Origin: Butyrivibrio proteoclasticus P6B7
Lineage (GTDB): Bacteria > Bacillota > Clostridia > Lachnospirales > Lachnospiraceae
Length of the DNA: 64,000 nt
Reading direction: 5' to 3'
Assembly: GCF_000622085.1 (NCBI RefSeq)
Contig: NZ_JHWL01000004.1
Location: 186,001 to 250,000 of the forward strand
The position numbers and the translations under genes are program-made. Each line of letters opens with the position of its first letter. Within the stretch, counting starts at the first letter, position 1. The notes beneath the pieces are model-generated. The model did no database searches. It had not been told where the DNA came from and saw only the letters and a list, made by a program, of their open reading frames with translations. Shown in pieces: positions 8,273-18,297 of this stretch.

Positions 8273-9116
8273 TAGCTCTTTTTACATCGCGATAAGCACT
8301 TGGGGTCATGCCAGTCCTCTTGCGAAAGCAGGGAGTGAACAGGTGTGTATCCTTAAATCCAGATAAATAGGCAATCTCCGACACTGGCTTTTCAGTGGAG
8401 GACAATAAATACTCAGCATAAGAGATACGAGTTTCAAGCAGATACTGATGCGGCGGAACTCCTATCTCTTTTTTAAATTCTCTGGAAAAGTAATAGGGGC
8501 TAAGGCCGATCTTGGAAGCCAGTTCCTCTAAGGAGATGTCATAGGCAAAGTTGTCAGTGATATAGCTGGCTGCGGCTCTTAGTAGCGACTCTTTGTTACT
8601 TTCTGCCTTGGTTTCCTTGATGAGAAGTTCTGTCAAAAGAGCTGAAATCTTAAGGGAGACAACGGCTTCATCCACGCTAAGGCTCTTTTCGTAGGTCCCA
8701 ATTATGTCTTCAAAGCAGCGCTGTATCTTAACAGGGTTAACCGGGACAGAAATATTGCCATTCTTGGCAGAAAGGAATCTGTCATAGTAGGCCCTTGCAA
8801 GAGATCCGTCAAAATGAATCCACAGAACCTGAGATCTTGCGTTGGCGCTGTACTCATGCATCCTGTAGCAGTCAAGGAATACCACATTTCCAGGAAGGGC
8901 ATCTCCTTCAAAGTATTCAGTCTTAATAGACATATTCCCAGAAACAATGAACATCACAAGAAAGCTGTCAAAGCTGGAGCGCTTTAGATTGTAGGCGTTT
9001 GAATAGGTGTAGTTACCAAGAATCGTTGGATAAAAGAATAATTCTCTGGCTCCCGTTGATGGGGTATTGAAGAAATATGTGCTTTTAGGATCCACATTAT
9101 TTTCTGTTGAAAACAT
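8265..9116 (-). CDS. AraC-family transcriptional regulator
   Basis: 283 aa from the ATG at 9116, which follows AAAGGAG on the minus strand; a start at 9143 is possible but has no ribosome site. The N-terminal half is an AraC cupin-type sensing domain (FLDCYRMHEYSAN.., WIHFDGS). The last 100 residues hold two helix-turn-helices: LEELASKIGLSPYYFSREFK and the family signature around PVSEIAYLSGFKDTHLFTPCFRKRTGMTPSAYR. It is divergent from the DUF5107/GH2-like operon 250 bases away, the usual layout for an AraC activator of sugar-use genes, so I infer it controls that operon. Confidence 0.9.
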   Translation of the reverse strand: MFSTENNVDPKSTYFFNTPSTGARELFFYPTILGNYTYSNAYNLKRSSFDSFLVMFIVSGNMSIKTEYFEGDALPGNVVFLDCYRMHEYSANARSQVLWIHFDGSLARAYYDRFLSAKNGNISVPVNPVKIQRCFEDIIGTYEKSLSVDEAVVSLKISALLTELLIKETKAESNKESLLRAAASYITDNFAYDISLEELASKIGLSPYYFSREFKKEIGVPPHQYLLETRISYAEYLLSSTEKPVSEIAYLSGFKDTHLFTPCFRKRTGMTPSAYRDVKRAIN

Positions 9117-9364
9117 AAAAATCTCCTTTGTTAAACAGAGCAATTTTTCTTAATTATAGGGCAAGATTATTGATTGTTCAAACCTGAGAATATTTGTAAT
9201 ATCGAGATATAAGCACATGTAATAGTCAGAATCTGGAAAAATAATCTGAGAGCAATTTTTATGTGTTTAGTAAGCGAGATTGAGCAAATACATACACAGG
9301 ATAAAGAGAGAAAAAGAGATAGGGAAGAGAAATAAGGAATAAGAAATAAGAATAGGAGCGGCAT

Positions 9365-12300
9365 ATGGATACAGTTAAGATCTGGGAAGAAGTAGTAAAC
9401 ATCCCAACCTATGAGGTGGGTAAGCCTGACAAGAACCCAATGTTCCTTGAAAAGAGAGTCTATCAGGGAAGCACAGGCAAGATCTATCCCCTTCCAAATA
9501 TAACAGACATCAGCAGCACGAAGACTATGCACGGCTGGAAAGCTGTGTTTCTTGAGAATGAATACATTAAGATCATGATCCTTCCTGAGCTTGGTGGCAG
9601 GATTCAGAGGGCTTACGACAAGACCAACGACTACGACTTTGTCTATTACAACAAGGTTATAAAGCCAGCTCTAGTGGGACTTACAGGTCCATGGATCTCT
9701 GGAGGTATTGAATTTAACTGGCCTCAGCACCATAGACCCAGCACCTACAGCCCTGTGGATTACAAGATTGAAGAGAACGAAGACGGCTCCAAAACCCTGA
9801 TAACCGGTGACGTGGACAGAATGTATGGTACCAAGGAGATTACTAAATTCACCCTGTACCCTGGAAAGGCCTACATCGAGATCACAGGCCAGCTCTACAA
9901 CAGAACTCCGCTGCCCCAGACCTTCCTTTGGTGGGCTAACCCTGCGGTTTCTGTCAACGACTACACCCAGTCCATCTTTCCTCCAGATGTTCACAACGTC
10001 TACGACCATGGCAAAAGAGCTGTCTCCAGATTCCCAATTGCCACAGGCGAATATTACAAGCACGACTATAGCGAAGGTGTAGACATTTCAAGATACAAGA
10101 ATATTCCGGTTCCGACATCATACATGGCGGAGAAGTCAGACTATGACTTTGTTGGGGGCTATGACTACCAGAAGAAGGCAGGCCTTCTCCATGTTGCAGA
10201 TCATCATATCTCTCCAGGCAAGAAACAGTGGACCTGGGGCTGCGGAGAATTCGGAAAGGCCTGGGACAGGAACCTTACTGATGAGGATGGCCCTTATATT
10301 GAGCTGATGACAGGAATGTTCTGTGACAATCAGCCTGATTTTACCTGGCTTAAGCCCTATGAGGAGAAGACCTTCAAGCAGTATTTCATGCCCTATAAGG
10401 AAGTGGGACAGGTTAAGAACGCCACTATCAATGCGGCATTAAAAAGTGAGCTTTCTGAAGATGGACTTCACATCTGCATCTATGCAACTTCAAGGTTTGA
10501 AAATGCCCAGATTGTGGTAACATATGAGGAAAGGAAAATATATACAGAAAGTGTTGATATTTCGCCAACTGAGATTTATGACGGTAATATAGACATTTCC
10601 AAGCTGATCAATTGTGAGAATGCCAAGACTATAGATTTGAGTCATGAGAAGTTTCATGATACTGAGATGGCATGTAATTCTCAAATTGACCGCTACAAAA
10701 TCAAGGTAACCGTCTATCATCAGGGAAAAGAGCTGGTTTCCTATCAGGAAGTAGATCCAGGGATTCCGGAGCTGGCAGAGCCTGCTAAGGCAGCAAAAGC
10801 TCCCGAGGAAATTCAGACAAATGAAGAGCTCTTTTTAACAGCCCAGCACATCGAGCAGTACAGGCATGCCACCTTCCTTCCAGACCCTTATTATCTTGAG
10901 GGCTTAAAACGAGATCCTAAGGATTCAAGGATCAACAATGCCTACGGCTTGCTTCTACTTAGGAGAGGTCAGTTTGAAAGGGCAGAGGAGTACTTTAGGA
11001 CAGCTATAGAAAGACTCACAGCCTTTAACCCTAATCCTTACGACAGTGAAGCAATCTACAATTTAGGTCTTTCGCTCTTTTACCAGGAAAGGTACGACGA
11101 GGCCTTCGATGCCTTCTATAAGGCCACCTGGTCCAGCGAACAGCAGGAAATGGGCTTCTACTTCCTGGCTGTAATAAGCGCAAGAAGAGGCGACTATGAA
11201 AGCAGTCTTGAATTTGTGGAAAAGAGCCTTGTTAAGAATACTCATAACGTAAAGGGCCGGGGCCTCAAAGCTCTTTTGCTAATCATGTTGGAAGTAGGGC
11301 AAGGAGAAGGATTTGAAAGGGCCAAGAGGCAGATAGAAGAGAACCTTTCTCTTGATCAGTTCGACAATGTATCAACCTTTGCACAGCTACTTGTAACTGC
11401 AGACATCACATCTAATAAGACAGATGGACCATTACTAGAAAGAGATTTAGACGTGAAAATGACAAACGACAGCATTGGAAGATTTAAGCAGGAACTAAGA
11501 AACAACGAGGAGACATACCTTAACTTGGCAAGGGACCTGGCTGAGAGCGGCTTTTATCAGTCCGCAATTGAGTCCTTGTCCTTCTACGACGGCATGAGTC
11601 CCCTTGTGCATTATTACAAGTCGGTTTATTACAGACGCCTTGAGATGCCAGAGGAAGCAAAACGCGAAGTGAAGATGGCTGAGAAGTGCGATCCATATCT
11701 GTGCTTTCCTAATAAGCTTGAGGACATCTATGTTCTCAAGGAGGCTATAAAAGAAAATCCAAAGGGAGCCAGAGCGTACTACTATCTGGGCTGCCTATAC
11801 TACGATAAGCTTCAGTATGAAGAGGCAATTGGGAACTGGGAGAAGTCCATGGAGATGGTTGATACCTTCCCTACGCTTCTTCGTAATCTTTCAATTGCAT
11901 ACTACAACAAGCGTGGCGGAAGCTTTAAGGAGAAGGCGTTAGCTCTTTTAACAAGGGCATTTGAGCTTGATAGGAGCGATGCCAGAGTATTCCTTGAGCT
12001 TGATCAGCTGCGCCAGATCATGGGTACAGACTTTGAGGACAGGCTCAGGACCTTTGAGGAGAATATAGAGCTCATCGAAAAGAGGGATGATCTCTACACT
12101 GAGTATGTGACCCTTCTTAACAATATGGGTCGCTACGAGAAGGCTCTTGAGATGATTGAGCGCCATGAGTTCAAGACCTGGGAGGGAGCTGAGGGCAAGA
12201 TTACAGGCCAGTACAAGGTGGCTCTTACCTGCATGGCAAGGCAGATCATCTCTGAGTTTGAGAGCGGCGAAACTGCAAATCTGGTAAAGGCCAGGGAGTA

Positions 12301-12850
12301 TCTTGAAAAGGCTATATCCTATCCTGAGAACCTGGGTGAAGGAAGGCTTGAGGGCACCAAGGATAACAACATTTACTTCTATTTGGGCCTTGTAACTGAG
12401 TACCTTGGAGATGAGGAAAAGTCACGAGAATACTATGAAAAGGCCGTTCTTGGGGCTTCTGAGGTGGCTGGTGTTATGTACTACTACGATCAGCCTGCAG
12501 ATATGATTCTGTTCCAGGGCTATGCCTACTACAGGATGCACAGAACCCAGGAGGCCAAGGCTAAGTGCTACAAGCTTCTTGACTACGGCGAAAAGCATTT
12601 AAGAGACAAGTTCAAGATGGACTACTTTGCAGTGTCCATGCCGGATATGACCGTGTTTGATGTGGATATGGACAAGAAAAACCAGACCCATTGTTACTAT
12701 CTTATGGGCCTTGGATACCTTGGCCTTGGCAATACAGAGGAAGCCAGCGAGAATTTCATGAAGGCACTTTCCTTTGATATGAACCATCAGAATGCGAGAA
12801 TATACTTATCACTTTGCAGTGATATTCAGAAGATCATGAGGACTGCGTAA
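9365..12850 (+). CDS. DUF5107 domain protein with TPR repeats
   Basis: 1161 aa with no signal peptide, so cytosolic. Residues 1-360 are a DUF5107-type beta-sandwich related to galactose-mutarotase folds (ILPELGGRIQRAYDK, GGIEFNWPQHHRP, TFLWWANPAV, WTWGCGEFGKAWD). From about residue 460 to the end there are many TPR-like helical repeats (for example NNAYGLLLLRRGQFERAEEYF and ARAYYYLGCLYYDKLQYEEA). The 3' end shares one base (TAATG) with the next gene, a GH2-like glycosidase, pointing to translational coupling. DUF5107-TPR proteins are repeatedly found beside glycosidase genes. The chemistry is not established; carbohydrate binding or epimerisation are guesses. Confidence 0.8.
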   Translation: MDTVKIWEEVVNIPTYEVGKPDKNPMFLEKRVYQGSTGKIYPLPNITDISSTKTMHGWKAVFLENEYIKIMILPELGGRIQRAYDKTNDYDFVYYNKVIKPALVGLTGPWISGGIEFNWPQHHRPSTYSPVDYKIEENEDGSKTLITGDVDRMYGTKEITKFTLYPGKAYIEITGQLYNRTPLPQTFLWWANPAVSVNDYTQSIFPPDVHNVYDHGKRAVSRFPIATGEYYKHDYSEGVDISRYKNIPVPTSYMAEKSDYDFVGGYDYQKKAGLLHVADHHISPGKKQWTWGCGEFGKAWDRNLTDEDGPYIELMTGMFCDNQPDFTWLKPYEEKTFKQYFMPYKEVGQVKNATINAALKSELSEDGLHICIYATSRFENAQIVVTYEERKIYTESVDISPTEIYDGNIDISKLINCENAKTIDLSHEKFHDTEMACNSQIDRYKIKVTVYHQGKELVSYQEVDPGIPELAEPAKAAKAPEEIQTNEELFLTAQHIEQYRHATFLPDPYYLEGLKRDPKDSRINNAYGLLLLRRGQFERAEEYFRTAIERLTAFNPNPYDSEAIYNLGLSLFYQERYDEAFDAFYKATWSSEQQEMGFYFLAVISARRGDYESSLEFVEKSLVKNTHNVKGRGLKALLLIMLEVGQGEGFERAKRQIEENLSLDQFDNVSTFAQLLVTADITSNKTDGPLLERDLDVKMTNDSIGRFKQELRNNEETYLNLARDLAESGFYQSAIESLSFYDGMSPLVHYYKSVYYRRLEMPEEAKREVKMAEKCDPYLCFPNKLEDIYVLKEAIKENPKGARAYYYLGCLYYDKLQYEEAIGNWEKSMEMVDTFPTLLRNLSIAYYNKRGGSFKEKALALLTRAFELDRSDARVFLELDQLRQIMGTDFEDRLRTFEENIELIEKRDDLYTEYVTLLNNMGRYEKALEMIERHEFKTWEGAEGKITGQYKVALTCMARQIISEFESGETANLVKAREYLEKAISYPENLGEGRLEGTKDNNIYFYLGLVTEYLGDEEKSREYYEKAVLGASEVAGVMYYYDQPADMILFQGYAYYRMHRTQEAKAKCYKLLDYGEKHLRDKFKMDYFAVSMPDMTVFDVDMDKKNQTHCYYLMGLGYLGLGNTEEASENFMKALSFDMNHQNARIYLSLCSDIQKIMRTA

Positions 12851-15615
12851 TGAGATTCAATCTAAGTGGTGAATGGAAGATCAAACTTAATAACGGCGTG
12901 GAGAAAATGGGCTTTCTTCCCGGAAGCCTTGATGAGAACGGACTTGGAGAGCCTGATAAGGTAGCTAAGGCCTGGCACCCTGACGTGGAGGATAGGGAGA
13001 AGGCTGCAGGCAAGATGGCGGACAAGGATCCCAGGATTGCCACCAGACTAACCCGTAACTACACCTACGAAGGCCCTGCCGTATATTCCAGGACCTTTGA
13101 TGGTGAGGTAAGTCCTGATAAAAGATATTTCTTTATCGCCGAAAGAACCAGGGCTGCGGCGCTTATCATTGATGGGCAGAACGTTCCCCTTCGTAGCTTT
13201 AGCCTGTCCGCCCCAGTTCGCTTTGAGGTCACAGACTACCTTAAAAAGGGGAGTCTTATTGAGATTGTGGTGGATAACACCTATCCTGGCATGCCTTATC
13301 GTGACATTACCTTTTCATCAGCTGCCACTGATGAGACCCAGACCAACTGGAACGGCGTACTTGGCAATATCTTCATTGATGAAAAAGAGCCAGTGTTCAT
13401 CAGCTCTGCATACGTCTATCCCTTTGTGGATGGTGCGGACAGCGTCTCTCTTATGATTGAGATTGATGCTGGCTGTGTGAAGAATGCTGATGCTAACTGT
13501 GACAGCAATGCTGGAAATGATAAATTTTCAAAGTCAGATGAGTGTAATTATCAAATCATAATTTCTGGAGACTGCCTTGAGGAAGAGAAGGCTATTCCAG
13601 TTACTCTTCATGGCGACGGCCCCACATCTGTGCAGCTTCGCAATGTACGACTTAACGATAATGCCCTGAACAACAGGTGGGATGAGGGTGAGGGGAACCT
13701 TGCCTCTATTAAGATAGCTCTTTTATCAGAGGGAAAAGAGCTACATAAAAAGAATGTAACCTTTGGAATCAGGGAGTTTGCCTATGATGAAGAAGGAAGG
13801 CTTACGATAAATGGAAGAAGGATTTTCCTAAGGAGTGAGGCAAACTGCGGCTTGTTCCCAGAGACTGGCTATGGACCTATGGATCTTGATTTCTGGAAGG
13901 AGGCAATGAAGACCTATGCTTCCTACGGTGTTAACTGCGTAAGGTTCCATTCCTGGTGTCCTCCGGAGGCTGCCTTTGCTGCGGCGGATGAGATGGGAAT
14001 GATGATCCAGCCTGAACTTCCAAACTGGAATCCAAGGGATGCATTTTCTTCTGAGGAGAGCAGGGACTTCTATGAGAATGAGCTGATCCAGATTCTTAAG
14101 ACCTACGCTAACCATCCATCCTTTGTGATGCTGACTCTTGGCAACGAGCTTCATGGAGACGAGGCAAGCGTAGAAACCATGCATCACCTCATGGAGGTGG
14201 CTAGAAGTATTGATAAAACAAGGCTTTATGCCTGGGGCTCCAATAATTTCTATGGAGAAAAGGGAACGGATCCTGAAAGCGACTTTTATACTTCCATGGC
14301 TTTCCATGATAAGAAGCTAAGGCTTAGTGGGAACGATGGCTATATCAACACTTGTATGCCTGATACCACCAAGAACTTTGATAAAGAGCTGGCTGAGATC
14401 AGGAAGGAATTTAAAAAGCCTGTATTTACCTTTGAAGTTGGGCAGTACGAGGTTCTGCCTGACATGAAGGAACTGGAATTATTTAAAGGAGTAACAAGGC
14501 CTGATAATCTAGTCATTGTTGATAATAGAAGAAAGGCCCTTGGAATATCTGATAGTGAGTGGGAGAGAAGAGTTTCTGCCACAGGAGAGATAGCTCTTTT
14601 AGCATACAGGGAAGAGGTGGAGGCTGTCCTTAGGACTACTGGGCTTTCTGGCATTTCACTTCTTGGACTTCAGGACTTTACTGGGCAGGGAACGGCCCTT
14701 GTGGGGATGCTCAATTCTCACTTGAAGCGTAAGCCTTATCCGTTTTCTGAGCCAGAAAGGTTTAAGCAGTTCTTTAATAGCCAGGTGGTGCTGGGTGTGA
14801 TGGATAGGTACACTTACGAAGAAGGGGACGTGCTTAGGGCGGAAGTCAAGGTGGCAAATTATGGGAAGACGGAGCTGCCGGGGGGATTTGAGTACCAGCT
14901 CATTTCCGCTGAGAATTCCTCGCAGGGCGTTGGAGGTGCTGCTTACACAACTTGCCCAGTGGGCACCGTCACAAGCCTTGGTTTTATAGAGATTTCTTTT
15001 AATAAGATAGGGGAACCTGTCAGGTACGATCTGAAGATCCGGGTGGGAGATATTGAGACCTCCTATCCAGTCTGGGTTTATCCAAAGGTTGAGCCTGTAT
15101 GCCCTGAGGGAGTGCATGAAACAAGGGTGCTGGATGATAAGGCAAGGGATGTGCTTCAAAATGGCGGAATTGTGTACTATTCGCCGGATTCCACCAAGGA
15201 GGCAATTCCTGATAGCATAAAGGCTCAGTTTACTACGGACTTTTGGTCTGTGGGGACTTTTCCTTCTCAGGAGGGAGCTATGGGACTTCTGATAGATACT
15301 GAGCATCCCATATTTAGGAATTTCCCAACAAGGGAGTTTGGAGAGTGGCAGTGGTTCTATATGGCGTCACAGAGGGCTTTTGTATTGCCTGAATATGTGA
15401 AAGCGATTGTGACTGAGATGGACTGCTATGTTTCCTTAAGGCCAATGGCTATGCTCTATGAGGCTAAGGTTTTGAACGGTAAAATTTTGTGTTCCTCCAT
15501 GGGACTTCAGAATTTGATGGAACACCCAGAGGCTAGAGCATTACTTAAAAGTATTTATGAATATCTTGATTCTGATGAATTTGTTCCAAAACATGAAACA
15601 ATGTTTCACTTTTGA
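12850..15615 (+). CDS. GH2-like glycoside hydrolase (beta-galactosidase/glucuronidase clan)
   Basis: 921 aa, no signal peptide. Residues 1-180 are a jelly-roll sugar-binding domain (NLSGEWKIKLNNG, FEVTDYLKKGSLIEIVVDNTYPGM). About 180-310 is an immunoglobulin-like domain. About 310-660 is the TIM barrel, entered by GRRIFLRSEANCG where most GH2 enzymes have a Lys-Gly-Asn/Val-Asn motif. Likely acid/base E433 in TLGNELHGD; likely nucleophile E529 in FTFEVGQYE. Beta-rich domains follow. Translation is coupled to the DUF5107-TPR gene. Substrate unknown; it must act on imported oligosaccharides because both products are cytosolic. Confidence 0.8.
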   Translation: MRFNLSGEWKIKLNNGVEKMGFLPGSLDENGLGEPDKVAKAWHPDVEDREKAAGKMADKDPRIATRLTRNYTYEGPAVYSRTFDGEVSPDKRYFFIAERTRAAALIIDGQNVPLRSFSLSAPVRFEVTDYLKKGSLIEIVVDNTYPGMPYRDITFSSAATDETQTNWNGVLGNIFIDEKEPVFISSAYVYPFVDGADSVSLMIEIDAGCVKNADANCDSNAGNDKFSKSDECNYQIIISGDCLEEEKAIPVTLHGDGPTSVQLRNVRLNDNALNNRWDEGEGNLASIKIALLSEGKELHKKNVTFGIREFAYDEEGRLTINGRRIFLRSEANCGLFPETGYGPMDLDFWKEAMKTYASYGVNCVRFHSWCPPEAAFAAADEMGMMIQPELPNWNPRDAFSSEESRDFYENELIQILKTYANHPSFVMLTLGNELHGDEASVETMHHLMEVARSIDKTRLYAWGSNNFYGEKGTDPESDFYTSMAFHDKKLRLSGNDGYINTCMPDTTKNFDKELAEIRKEFKKPVFTFEVGQYEVLPDMKELELFKGVTRPDNLVIVDNRRKALGISDSEWERRVSATGEIALLAYREEVEAVLRTTGLSGISLLGLQDFTGQGTALVGMLNSHLKRKPYPFSEPERFKQFFNSQVVLGVMDRYTYEEGDVLRAEVKVANYGKTELPGGFEYQLISAENSSQGVGGAAYTTCPVGTVTSLGFIEISFNKIGEPVRYDLKIRVGDIETSYPVWVYPKVEPVCPEGVHETRVLDDKARDVLQNGGIVYYSPDSTKEAIPDSIKAQFTTDFWSVGTFPSQEGAMGLLIDTEHPIFRNFPTREFGEWQWFYMASQRAFVLPEYVKAIVTEMDCYVSLRPMAMLYEAKVLNGKILCSSMGLQNLMEHPEARALLKSIYEYLDSDEFVPKHETMFHF

Positions 15616-15721
15616 ACTCTGATTTTAATAAAATGTTTATTATTCTTCTAAGGGGACGTTATGTTAGTATATTAATTGAGGCTTTTTCGTTAACTTTACA
15701 CCCCTATTTTGGAGGTACCTT

Positions 15722-17374
15722 ATGGAACAAAAAAGTAAAATAACCTCTCTTAGAGTCATATTGACCGGCCTTGTAATGCTGGCACTTATTCTTGTTGGCT
15801 CTGTTGCCACACTTATTGGTGTTATCAATTTACGTAGAGGAATGGAAGAAGAAGTTAAAACGGGCGTTATAGCAGCGTGTAAGTCTTATGCTATGGTGCT
15901 TAAATATGCTGGGGAAGATGAAGATTTAAGCAAGCTTGAAACCAACATGAACAAAGAGACTGGCTATGATTATACTTACTTTTTGGGGGATACAAGAGAA
16001 CGTTCTAGTATTGAAGGAGTAATAGGTACTAAGGCTGGAGATGCTGTTATACAAGCAGTTATCAAACAGAAACAGTCCTACAGCGCGCAGAACGTTGTTA
16101 TTAATGGCGCTAAGTACTACGTTGCTTATGAGCCTCTTATCAGCGATGAAGATGGAAGCGTTTATGGAATGGCTTTCGTTGGACTTCCTAAGGTTCAGAT
16201 TTCTACTTACATCAATGACAGAATTAAGACCATGATCACTTTGGCAAGTCTTATCATTATTTCGCTAACTATTATGACTGTCATTTATGTACTGAATATT
16301 ATTAAAGCTATCGATGAGAATGTTAAGGCAGTTCGTCAGATGGCTACCGGTGATCTGCAGATTCATCTTTCTGAGAAGGTTAAGAATCGTAAGGATGAGC
16401 TTGGAGAAATGTCCAGCGCCCTGTTTAACATGGCTGAGAAAGTCAGAAGTGTTATTGGAAGTGCGAGAGTATCCTCTGATGAGGTGGACAACTCTGCTGG
16501 ATATCTTAATGATACAGTAAGGACAATTTCTGCTACTGCTGAGAACGTAACTGTTTCTGTTTCTCAGGTTGCTACTGGTGCTGCCAGCCAGGCTGAGTCA
16601 CTTCAGGATGCGGTTCAGAGAGTAGAGGATATCAATACAGCAATTGAGCTTATTACTGACAATACCAATCAGATGCAGGGACTTGCTGATTCTATGCAGA
16701 ACAATTCCACTGCCAGCCAGGATAAGCTTAATGAACTTAGAACTTCCACAAGAGAGACAATCAAGGCCATTGAAGGCATTGTTGAACTTATTGGAAATAC
16801 CAACACAGCAGTTAATACCATCAGTGAAGCTGTCACAATTATTGATGCCATTGCTGCACAGACCAACCTTCTTTCTCTTAATGCTTCTATCGAGGCAGCA
16901 AGAGCAGGTGAGGCTGGTAAGGGATTTGCGGTAGTTGCTGATGAAATCAGACAGCTTGCTGATCAGTCCGCAGATGCTGCAAGTAATATCCAGGAAGCTA
17001 TGAAGGGTCTTTCTGCTGACTCCAACAAGACCATGGAAGAAGCCGGTAGTGTTCAGGAAATCATGCAGAACCAGCGTAGCACCATCCACAGAACTATCGA
17101 GCAGGTTGATGCTCTTATCGAAGACATCAACAAGTCAATTGCTCTTACAAGAGACATCGTTGTTAATGTTGATAAGTCAGAGAAGGCCAGCAATGCCATC
17201 AGTGATGTTATCACCAGTCTTTCCTCAATTTCTGAGGAGAACGCTGCAAGCTCACAGGAGACCAAGTCCTCTATGGAGAACCTTTCAACAACCATGGAAG
17301 AGCTGTCCCAGAAGGCAAGCGACCTCAACGATATCGCCAAAGAGCTGGATAGAGAGATGGCGTTCTTTAGATAA
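15722..17374 (+). CDS. Methyl-accepting chemotaxis protein
   Basis: 550 aa. A membrane segment at about residues 12-36, an extracellular sensor of about 130 residues with a single-Cache-like pattern ([34 protein letters not shown]), a second membrane segment at about 175-197, a HAMP region and a long coiled coil. The signalling hairpin tip ([20 protein letters not shown]) begins near residue 380. Ribosome site GGAGG. It forms a polar array with CheA/CheW in a flagellated cell. The ligand is not evident. The gene ends in front of the first hairpin-repeat array, whose first unit doubles as its terminator. Confidence 0.93.
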   Translation: MEQKSKITSLRVILTGLVMLALILVGSVATLIGVINLRRGMEEEVKTGVIAACKSYAMVLKYAGEDEDLSKLETNMNKETGYDYTYFLGDTRERSSIEGVIGTKAGDAVIQAVIKQKQSYSAQNVVINGAKYYVAYEPLISDEDGSVYGMAFVGLPKVQISTYINDRIKTMITLASLIIISLTIMTVIYVLNIIKAIDENVKAVRQMATGDLQIHLSEKVKNRKDELGEMSSALFNMAEKVRSVIGSARVSSDEVDNSAGYLNDTVRTISATAENVTVSVSQVATGAASQAESLQDAVQRVEDINTAIELITDNTNQMQGLADSMQNNSTASQDKLNELRTSTRETIKAIEGIVELIGNTNTAVNTISEAVTIIDAIAAQTNLLSLNASIEAARAGEAGKGFAVVADEIRQLADQSADAASNIQEAMKGLSADSNKTMEEAGSVQEIMQNQRSTIHRTIEQVDALIEDINKSIALTRDIVVNVDKSEKASNAISDVITSLSSISEENAASSQETKSSMENLSTTMEELSQKASDLNDIAKELDREMAFFR

Positions 17375-17474
17375 GATCTGGAAGAAGCGTATGGTGACGT
17401 CCCTTGCAAGCGCCGAGGGCGTTGTGAGCATTGTGAGAATGCTGGCAAGTGAACATTGTTGAGAATAGATTTTT

Positions 17475-17520
17475 AAGCAGGCTTGAGTTGAGAATATCTG
17501 AATTCAAGCCTGCTATTTTT
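17475..17520 (+). terminator. Terminator of the chemoreceptor gene (unit 1 of array A)
   Basis: A stem of 11 pairs from AGCAGGCTTGA and TCAAGCCTGCT followed by ATTTTT. Confidence 0.65.
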
Positions 17521-17762
17521 ATGAGCTTGTTAGGTAAAAGCAGGCTTAAAATGAGGACTTCTTGATTTGAAGCCTGTCATTGAGCTTGAAGATTCGGGAA
17601 AAAACAGGCTTGATTTAAAGTGTTTCTGAAATCAAGCCTGCCATATAGCAAAATAATCAAGAAAACTGCAGGCCTATATCCAAGATATCCAGAATAAAGC
17701 CTGTTATCACAATCCAAGCCTGTCATCACAATCTAATCCTGTTACAATGACCTAAGCCTGTA
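17475..17762. repeat. 64-bp hairpin repeat array A (4 units plus decayed half units)
   Basis: Units carry AGCAGGCTT..AAGCCTGCT-type inverted repeats about 40 bp long plus a 24-bp spacer. The invariant AGG of CAGG recurs at 17478, 17541, 17605 and 17669 (periods 63, 64, 64). Arms pair within each unit (AGCAGGCTTGA with TTCAAGCCTGCT in unit 1). After unit 4 only right half-arms remain (CCAAGCCTG, CTAATCCTG, CTAAGCCTG), each preceded by a CACAAT-like stretch. The same repeat recurs as array B at 46673-46968. Confidence 0.9.
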
Positions 17763-18093
17763 TCAATTCAACAATAGTTCTTTTAACCATTCCTCATGGT
17801 CGCCGATATTAAACTGGTGATCTTTATCTTCAAATAACATTATCAAATTGTCGCCCTGTTTGAGCCCCATCTTACTAAAGTGTTTGAACTTCCAAAAGAA
17901 TGAATCACGGTAATCTTCGCCATCCATACGTCCCAAATTGATCGTGGCTATCTTTTTTGTGATACATAGCGGTTCTGTTTCTTGAATGAGTGATCCTTAA
18001 ACTTCCTTCTGGTGCATTAGAAGAGTCATTTTGAGCTAGTGCGAGAATCTCATTCAATGCCTGCAATTCTGCAGTAATTTTTTCTACAATCAT
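17763..18093 (-). pseudogene. Decayed small gene
   Basis: On the minus strand the ATG at 18093 opens a frame beginning MIVEKITAELQALNEIL and including APEGSLRI, which ends near 17905. A different frame, closed upstream by a stop, continues with KIATINLGRMDGEDYRDSFF, then LKQGDNLIMLFEDKD and ends HEEWLKELLLN at 17763. The two halves look like one small protein broken by a frameshift and perhaps a deletion. PEGSLR-type N-termini are common in Lachnospiraceae hypothetical proteins. The second half might instead be a separate small protein (internal Met in RMDGEDYRDS). Between arrays and decayed DNA, this 17.4-18.3 kb stretch holds no other gene I can support. Confidence 0.45.
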
Positions 18094-18297
18094 TGAATAC
18101 TCCCTAATAAATAATTGAAAAAATGCGATTTGAACCTCCGAAATGGAGTCGCATTGTTCTAAGAAAAAACTTAGAAAAATCTTTAATCATTATATATAAA
18201 ATGGACAAGGTGTCAATAAGACATCGAATTTGCAACAAAAAACAATTTTCATTTGTATATATGATAGAGACGCAGATAAGCTACAGGGAGGCTTTAT

